DNA of 64,000 nucleotides. Source: Cotesia glomerata. Its lineage: Eukaryota; Arthropoda; Insecta; Hymenoptera; Braconidae. Each line of letters opens with the position of its first letter. Positions within the stretch are counted from its first letter, which is position 1. Under the pieces are notes generated by a model that saw nothing but the letters and a program-made list of their open reading frames with translations, had not been told where the DNA came from and did not search any database. Where the stretch lies: contig NC_058163.1 in the NCBI RefSeq assembly GCF_020080835.1, forward strand, positions 7,227,318-7,291,317, read 5' to 3'. The translations under genes and the position numbers were made by a program. This document shows, piece after piece, positions 58,393 to 64,000 of the stretch.

Positions 58393-59108
58393 GGGGGTAT
58401 TCTAGTCTAGAAGCATGAATTTCAGGTAATTTTTTGAAGTGTCGTAAAAAAAAGGCAATCAATATTTTTACGATCCATTTTTTTATAAGTTATTTATTAA
58501 CATTACAAGAATACAGAAAAAAATAAAAAAAGTTAAAAATTCAAAAAATTAGCAGCTGATGAAGTGGGGGGGTCTCAAAAAATTGGCATGTGACCATGCC
58601 CACGATTCCAACCCTCCTAGCAATCGGATATGAAAAAATAAAAAAGATTATTAATCTAGAGTAATGTCGCTATGGCATGACTAGGGAAAAATTAAAAAAA
58701 AAATTTTTCACAAAATGGCGACTGCCTGAAAAAAAAATTTTTTTGTACTATTTTTTTTTGACTTTTTCGAATTTTTTAAAAATAGTAAAATTGAAATTTG
58801 GGAATGATCTGAGTTCATGCCATAGCGACATTACTCTAGATTAATAATCTTTTTTATTTTTTCATATCCGATTGTTAGGAGGGTTGGAATCGTGGGCATA
58901 GTCACGTGCCAATTTTTTGAGACCCCCCCCCTCACTTCATCAGCTGCTAATTTTTTGAATTTTCAACTTTTTTTATTTTTTTCTGTATTTTTGTAATGTT
59001 AATAAATAACTTATAAAAAAATGAATAGTAAAAATATTGATTGCCTTTTTTTTAGGGCACTTCAAAAAATTACCTGAAATTCATGCTTCTAGACTAGAAT
59101 ACCCCCTT
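58391..59108. repeat. 718-bp hairpin with TTAA-like ends
   Basis: AAGGGGGTATTCTAGTCTAG at the left is mirrored by CTAGACTAGAATACCCCCTT at the right. Arms of about 290 bp stay nearly identical inward to TCGCTATGGCATGA and TCATGCCATAGCGA (the mirrored pair), leaving an AT-rich spacer of about 130 bp. The right edge is followed by TTAA overlap (CCTTAA); the left edge shares TAA with the preceding element. Non-coding; would fold into a long stem if transcribed. Confidence 0.88.
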
Positions 59109-59985
59109 AACAAATGGGTCATGCTTAATTTAGTATCATAAAACTCCAATCAATGCGATTTACATTTAAATTTAATATGAAAATGGGCTCGAGTAACTAA
59201 ATATATTAAATAGACCGCGACTTCCTTTCATACAAAGCCTGCTTTCAAAGTAAATCGGGTATTCATGCACTACAAACATTACATTAATAATATTACCGCG
59301 GTAAATAAATATTTGATGACATGTAATTCTGAAACCACTCAACCTGCCATTATAAAGATATATCATACATTTTCATTAAATATTTTAATATGTTTATATA
59401 GTAGATACAATATACTTTATTGGTATGATTATTTTTTTTTCGACTATCGATCGGTCTGTTCTGGGTTATAAAAAAATGTTTGTTATATTTAATTTTGTTA
59501 ATCGATAGTTGATGACTAATAATCTGTTATGTACATGGAAAATAGTACCGGAAAAAATGTACCCACGGAAAGTCATTATGATTCATAAATGCTTAAAAAT
59601 TTAAGGATTATTTTATTTTTATATTAGAATACTGACGGTAAAAGGGGAATTAATTTTGCCTGGTCAGTTGATAAAAATACTTGGTAGGATAAAGTCATGA
59701 AATATTTGTCCCGAGCGTTCAAAGTTGTGAAAACTGTGACTAAAGTGATTAAAAATTTGATGATTCTGAAAAGACGTAATCAGAATTAGAATTGATGGGT
59801 TCTGCTGCTCAATACGTGGAAGAACATTCTTGGATTTGGAAGCAGTCGTAAGAATTATTTTAATTACAGGTAAAAATATTTTTATTACTAGCCGTAAACA
59901 CTCACTTCGCTGGGTTATTTTTAATAGAACATTTATTAATATTAAAATTTTTTTATGATGTTTCAAAAGTTTCTAAAACAATCCA
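59109..59985. other. AT-rich DNA without a recognised gene
   Basis: Short open frames (59172-59471 and 59664-59966) lack any domain or splice structure. Confidence 0.4.
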
Positions 59986-60690
59986 ACATATTTTTGACCG
60001 ATAAGAATATTGACATACATTTTGAAGCTTTCTAATTTATTCGGAGTTACTCTAGATCATTCTAGAATTTTTTAAATCACTCTTTGAGAATTTTCTAAAA
60101 CATTCTCATCCGATCAGAATCCAAACGTAGACTTTAAAACTTACCAGATCATTCTAGAAATTTCTAGATTATTTTCGAAATTTCTAGATCATTCTAAAAT
60201 TTCTTAGATCATTTTAGAATTTTCTAGAACATTCTCGTTTGATCAGAATCTAAATGTAGATTTTAGATCTTACCAGATCTTTCTAGAAATTTTTAGATCA
60301 TTCTAGACATTTCTGTATCATTCTAGACATTTCTGGATCATTCGAGAATTTTCTAAAACAATCTCATTCGATCCGAATCCAAACGTAGATTTTATAACTT
60401 TCCAGATCATTCTAGAAATTTCTGGATGATTCTAGAATTTTCTAGACCATCCTCATTCAATCAGTATCCAAACGTAGATATAAAAACTTCTCAGATCATT
60501 TTAGAATTTTCTAGACCATTCTCATTTCATCAGAATCTACACGTAGATCTTAGATCTTACTAGATCTTTCTAGAAATTTTTAGATCATTCTAGAATTTTC
60601 TAGAACATTCTGAACCGATTCGAACATTGGTATACATATTAATGCTTTCTAGATCATTCCATAAATTTCCAGAACAATCCAGACCATTTT
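59986..60690. repeat. AGATCATTCTAGAA minisatellite/satellite array
   Basis: Short units of AGATCATTCTAGAATTTTCT type are organised in longer blocks that restart with CTCATTCGATCAGAATCCAA variants near 60106, 60234, 60363, 60451 and 60522. TTCTAGAA occurs nine times exactly, with many one-base variants. Confidence 0.85.
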
Positions 60691-60881
60691 AGATCCATGA
60701 TAGTGTCACATTTTCGAAGTTAACATGTTTCAACCTCCGTATCTTTTACACCCTTATAATTATCGACTTGCAACCACCATAGTGCACGATGGGAGCCTTG
60801 TACCTATTGCCACATACAAACACTATTCGTCTGCGATGCGTATTTTTGGCTGCAAAGTGAAATATAGGGACACACACCTCC

Positions 60882-60957
<76 letters not shown>

Positions 60958-61045
60958 ATATGTTTTATTCGTTGAAACGTGTCAACAAACAGACAATTTA
61001 AAAACCGATCCCAATGAAATATTTTGCACTAAGTCTATGCATGAA
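60691..61045. other. Unassigned DNA with a (TA)n tract
   Basis: (TA)n runs from about 60888 to 60953. Otherwise nothing recognised. Confidence 0.6.
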
Positions 61046-61741
61046 TACACAGAAAGAAAAATTTTTTGACTAGAAAACAAAATTCTAGGCTCAAGTAAAT
61101 TTTCGGGTGCCTGAAAGAAGACCGAAGTTGTGTTGGCCGAAGTAAAATTTTTTCTTCAAATTCTATTCTTGGTGGAAGCAATTTTTTCTTAATTCAAATT
61201 ATCATAAATACTTGTTACAATAAATTTTTATATTTGATCAAGATTTTTAGATACTTTAGGGAAGCAGCGGTACCTACTTCAGGTGAGAAAAATATTTTCT
61301 TACCTTGAGAAAATTTTACTCTTGAATATTTGATACCCATTTTATATTATATTAACGTGCAATTATACATATTGAATGAAAAAAAATGATTCAATATTAT
61401 TTGATCTTCCCATTTGATATGTTAGTTAATAAAAATATTAATGAAAATTCACATCAATATATTTAATTTTTTGCAGCAAGAGAGAAATTTTCTCAAGACA
61501 AGAAAATTTACTTCTGTCAAGAACTTAATTTTTTGGAGCAAGAGAGAAATTTTTTCAAAACAAGAAAATTTTCTTGACTTAAAAAATTGTCTTGGATCAA
61601 GATACATATTTCTTGAAGCAAGGAATTAATTTTGTTGGAATAAGTGAAATTTCTTGTCAAAAAAAAATTTTTTTTTCGCTCAAGAAAATAATTAGGAAGA
61701 AAAATATTTTCTTGTCTCAAGTGAACCTTTTTTTCTGTGTA
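61046..61741. mobile_element. TA-flanked MITE, CTTGA family copy
   Basis: Ends TACACAGAAAGAAAAATTTT and CTTTTTTTCTGTGTA; the interior matches 17173-17994 closely without the GATTCATATCAT insert. Open frames on both strands reflect the CAAGAAAATTT repeats. Confidence 0.78.
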
Positions 61742-62132
61742 TCTTGATCAAGTTTGGAAATGAGCAAAATCGATTGAATAGTTTGGGAGTAGTGGGTGTT
61801 TGAAAATTTTTTTGATTTTCTAAAAATTCATAATTCAATCAATTGTATCGAAATCAGTTTTCATTTATAAAAGATAGCTCCTATCGGTGATATAAACAAC
61901 CACCCGAAGACAATTTATCCTCACAACAATTGATCCGAGTGACAATTGATTCCGCTAAAGGCGCAAATGTATTCATTGATGTATAATCATTGCTTTCTCG
62001 AATTAAACACCGCATGTCAATAATAGATTTAAGATTCTTGAGTGATTTATTTCTAATTCTGCATAATAATTAATCAGCTCAAATTTCTTAATTTCTAAGA
62101 CAAATAATAAACAACCGACGTACAATACCCCC
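61742..62132. other. Unassigned AT-rich DNA
   Basis: Nothing recognised on either strand. Confidence 0.4.
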
Positions 62133-62618
62133 ATGAAAAAAAATTAGGAAAACGGTTGACCCTGAAGGCCATCCCTGCAACTTCCCGCTAATTCCATACC
62201 TAGGCGCTTAAAATTGTACTTATGACGTTTTTGAGCTCTTCGAGCTCAAAAATAGAATTTATGTGTTATTTTGAGCTCGCCGAGCTCAAAGATAGATTTC
62301 CTATGCTTTTGAGGTCAAAACTCTTGTCAAAGTTCGATGAAACACGATCTTTTTAATTTTCAAACTGCTATAACTTTTGAATAAATTAACCGATTTGCAC
62401 GTGGTTAGCGGCAATTGATGTAGTTTTTTGAGCTCTATAAATAATTATGAACAAAAAAATTGATCTGATAAAAAATTTCGGAGTTCCTACAAAAAAACAC
62501 TTGTTTCGATTTTTTTCGACAACGATATCTCACGAACGCATCAACCGATTCTGACGCTTTTGGTGGCGATCGATGCGGGTTTTCAAGGTTAAGAGCTGAT
62601 TAGTTTTTGAGGTCGATC
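62133..62618 (+). repeat. Family A, 5' part, truncated by a CACGGA element
   Basis: From AGGAAAACGGTTGACCCTGA through GAGCTC palindromes and monomers to GAGGTCGATC, where the CACGGAG terminus starts. The rest of this copy would lie beyond the window if present. Confidence 0.8.
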
Positions 62619-62694
62619 ACACGGAGAAAAAAAAATTGTTAGAATAAGCATACGTATCGTTATTCTGACTATATGCCGTATAGTCATTTTTCTT

Positions 62695-62696
<2 letters not shown>

Positions 62697-62762
<66 letters not shown>
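62697..62762. repeat. (TA)n microsatellite
   Basis: TA dinucleotides located where copy A has a GTATAGC palindrome, suggesting an expansion at a hairpin-prone site. Confidence 0.95.
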
Positions 62763-62764
<2 letters not shown>

Positions 62765-62799
62765 AAATGACGATCCATATCATAAATAAATATGTTTTT

Positions 62800-63597
62800 T
62801 ACATAAATGAAGATATTAAGTGTGTTTCAGACTGGTGCCAAGCGAATAGGCTGCGTTTAAATGTATTAAAGACTAAGGCAATGTTATTTGGCAGTGCGGT
62901 TAATGTGTGCAATGTTAATGCGAGCATAGAAAATTTAAGATTATATTTAGATAATAGATTGATAGATTTTGTTACAAGCTACAAGTATTTGGGCGTAGTC
63001 TTTGATTGTACTCTTACTTGGTATAAGCATATTGCTAGTATTAAGAAGCGAGCGGCAGGAGCATTGTACAGAATACGAATGAATGATGCACAACTCAGTA
63101 TGGCGTTAAAGAGAAAACTTATTACTGGTATGGTCTTGCCAATTTATGATTATTGTGCTTGTGTATTAACGAATTTGTCATTTGAGCTTGAAAGATCGCT
63201 GTTAGTAACGCTGAACAATTGTGTGTGTTTCGTTTTACGAATACGCCGAGTGGAGCATATAACGAAGCATCGGCAGGCGCTTGGATGGCTAAAGCCACCA
63301 AACCGAAGATTACAACTAATGGCTAGTGAGTTTTATAAGGCGATTTGTTTAATACGTCCAAGTCTTTTCGGTGACCAGTTATTACACTAAACTAGTGCTT
63401 CAGGTCGTAGGGAATTAGGTAAAACAAATTCACTGCAGGTGCCTTTTGCGCGTACAGCAGCTTATTATAAATCTTTCATTGTTACTGGTTGTAATTTTTG
63501 GAATAATCTACTAGTTTTTATTACATCAGCTGAGACTCTAGATAACTTCCGTCATAAATGTTATTTGTATTTGTTAGTTAGAAAAGAGTCAGTATGA
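62800..63597 (+). pseudogene. LINE reverse transcriptase C-terminal fragment
   Basis: In frame: VSDWCQANRLRLNVLKTK (just after the catalytic Asp-Asp box, which is missing), SYKYLGVVFD (RT thumb), VLPIYDYCACVLTNLS, ALGWLKPPNRR and, after a premature TAA at 63388-63390, NFWNNLL and NFRHKCYLYLL to TGA 63595. The first dozen residues encoded from 62767 come from the flanking element, not the LINE. Without the catalytic palm it cannot be active. Confidence 0.8.
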
Positions 63598-63836
63598 TTT
63601 AAGCACTTGATTGTAAACCTGATTTTGATTTTGAATGCGAAGAAAATGTCTGTGATTACTTACTACTTTTGCACTAATATTACTTTGTTTATAGTTTCAT
63701 TATTATTGTTATTATTATATCAGTTTCTTACTACCTATGTATTTTCAACAATTTTGTAATTTTTTTGTAATTATTTGGATTTGTGGTCAAAAAGAGAATT
63801 ATCTCCATGATCAGTAAATAAATAAATAATAAATAA
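62800..63836 (+). mobile_element. 5'-truncated LINE, 3' end only
   Basis: The C-terminal third of a reverse transcriptase protein, then a 3' UTR and (TAAA)n-type tail at about 63814-63836. The left junction lies inside copy B after AATGACGATCCATATCAT. Related by motif style to the CR1/Jockey group but not the same element as at 46.2 kb. Confidence 0.8.
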
Positions 63837-64000
63837 TTATTTTAGAATTACATTTAGTTAATTCAACTATACAGATCCTCACGTTAATGAAACAAGAGCT
63901 ATTCTCTGTATGCTTTTAAGTGAAACAAATGAATCCCTAAATCAGAAATCCGGATTGTTATTTTAAGGAAACATCATTTGAGGATACGTTGGGTAGTCAT

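Larger units (their letters stand above)
62619..64000 (-). mobile_element. CACGGA element, copy B (cut by window end)
   Basis: Inverse of copy A: CACGGAGAAAAAAAAATTG, then ACTATATGCCGTATAGTCAT, then AATGACGATCC, and after the LINE insertion ATTTAGTTAATTCAACTATA to the window end, matching 18926-19115 in reverse. The palindrome of copy A near 19150 is replaced by a (TA)n tract here. It lacks the nested element of copy A. Confidence 0.75.

Noticed and set aside
61441..61720. Overlapping frames on both strands rich in Phe, Leu and Lys
   Set aside because: Produced by CAAGAAAATTT repeats of the MITE at 61046-61741.
1..64000. Integrated viral or polydnavirus segment
   Set aside because: No viral structural, polymerase or excision-motif sequence was recognised. 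All long coding regions are non-LTR retrotransposons or DGAT1.

Overview
The window looks like a strongly AT-rich, repeat-rich nuclear segment from an insect. The best taxonomic anchor is the 3' end of a diacylglycerol O-acyltransferase 1 gene (DGAT1, midway in flies) of clear insect type on the minus strand. The retrotransposon types and the dense TA-flanked miniature elements also fit an insect. A hymenopteran is my guess, not something the sequence proves. Nothing bacterial or plasmid-like is present.

Host genes: three spliced terminal DGAT1 exons lie at 30123-29945, 25700-25550 and 23286-23110, with matching phases, a stop codon, an immediate 3' hairpin and an AATAAA signal. The 5' exons were not found. 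Either the next intron runs past the right edge (more than about 33 kb) or an exon was missed. A second, unrecognised two-exon gene may lie on the minus strand (16358-16307 joined to 12711-12545), below a GC-richer promoter-like block near 16.5 kb. Its phases match and a poly(A) signal follows, but no family could be assigned.

Almost everything else is mobile DNA. (i) Three non-LTR retrotransposons: a broken R1-clade element resembling Waldo sitting in a (CA)n tract (about 34.6-37.8 kb); a nearly full-length CR1/Jockey-type element with a long intact reverse transcriptase frame, a deleted endonuclease segment and an ~89-bp target duplication (46.16-50.6 kb); and a 5'-truncated element at the right edge (62.8-63.8 kb). 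(ii) Two copies of a tRNA-derived SINE (4.5 and 45.7 kb). (iii) A non-autonomous Helitron-like element (44.1-45.5 kb) that may carry a captured gene fragment. (iv) A high-copy family here called family A, with termini AACTTCCCGC, palindromic GAGCTC blocks and an internal (CA)n, in about ten full or partial copies. (v) Several very long hairpins (10.1-11.2, 23.8-24.3, 33.8-39.3 and 58.4-59.1 kb). (vi) Many TA-flanked MITEs, microsatellites and minisatellites.

The most informative feature is that the window supplies its own controls. Several insertions can be compared with an empty copy elsewhere in the same window: the SINE in the LINE target duplication, a MITE at 9.5 kb against 55.5 kb, the hairpin at 10.1 kb against 52.7 kb, a nested MITE at 19.2 kb against 62.7 kb, and a 445-bp insert at 53.7 kb against other family A copies. 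These pairs give insertion boundaries and relative ages directly.
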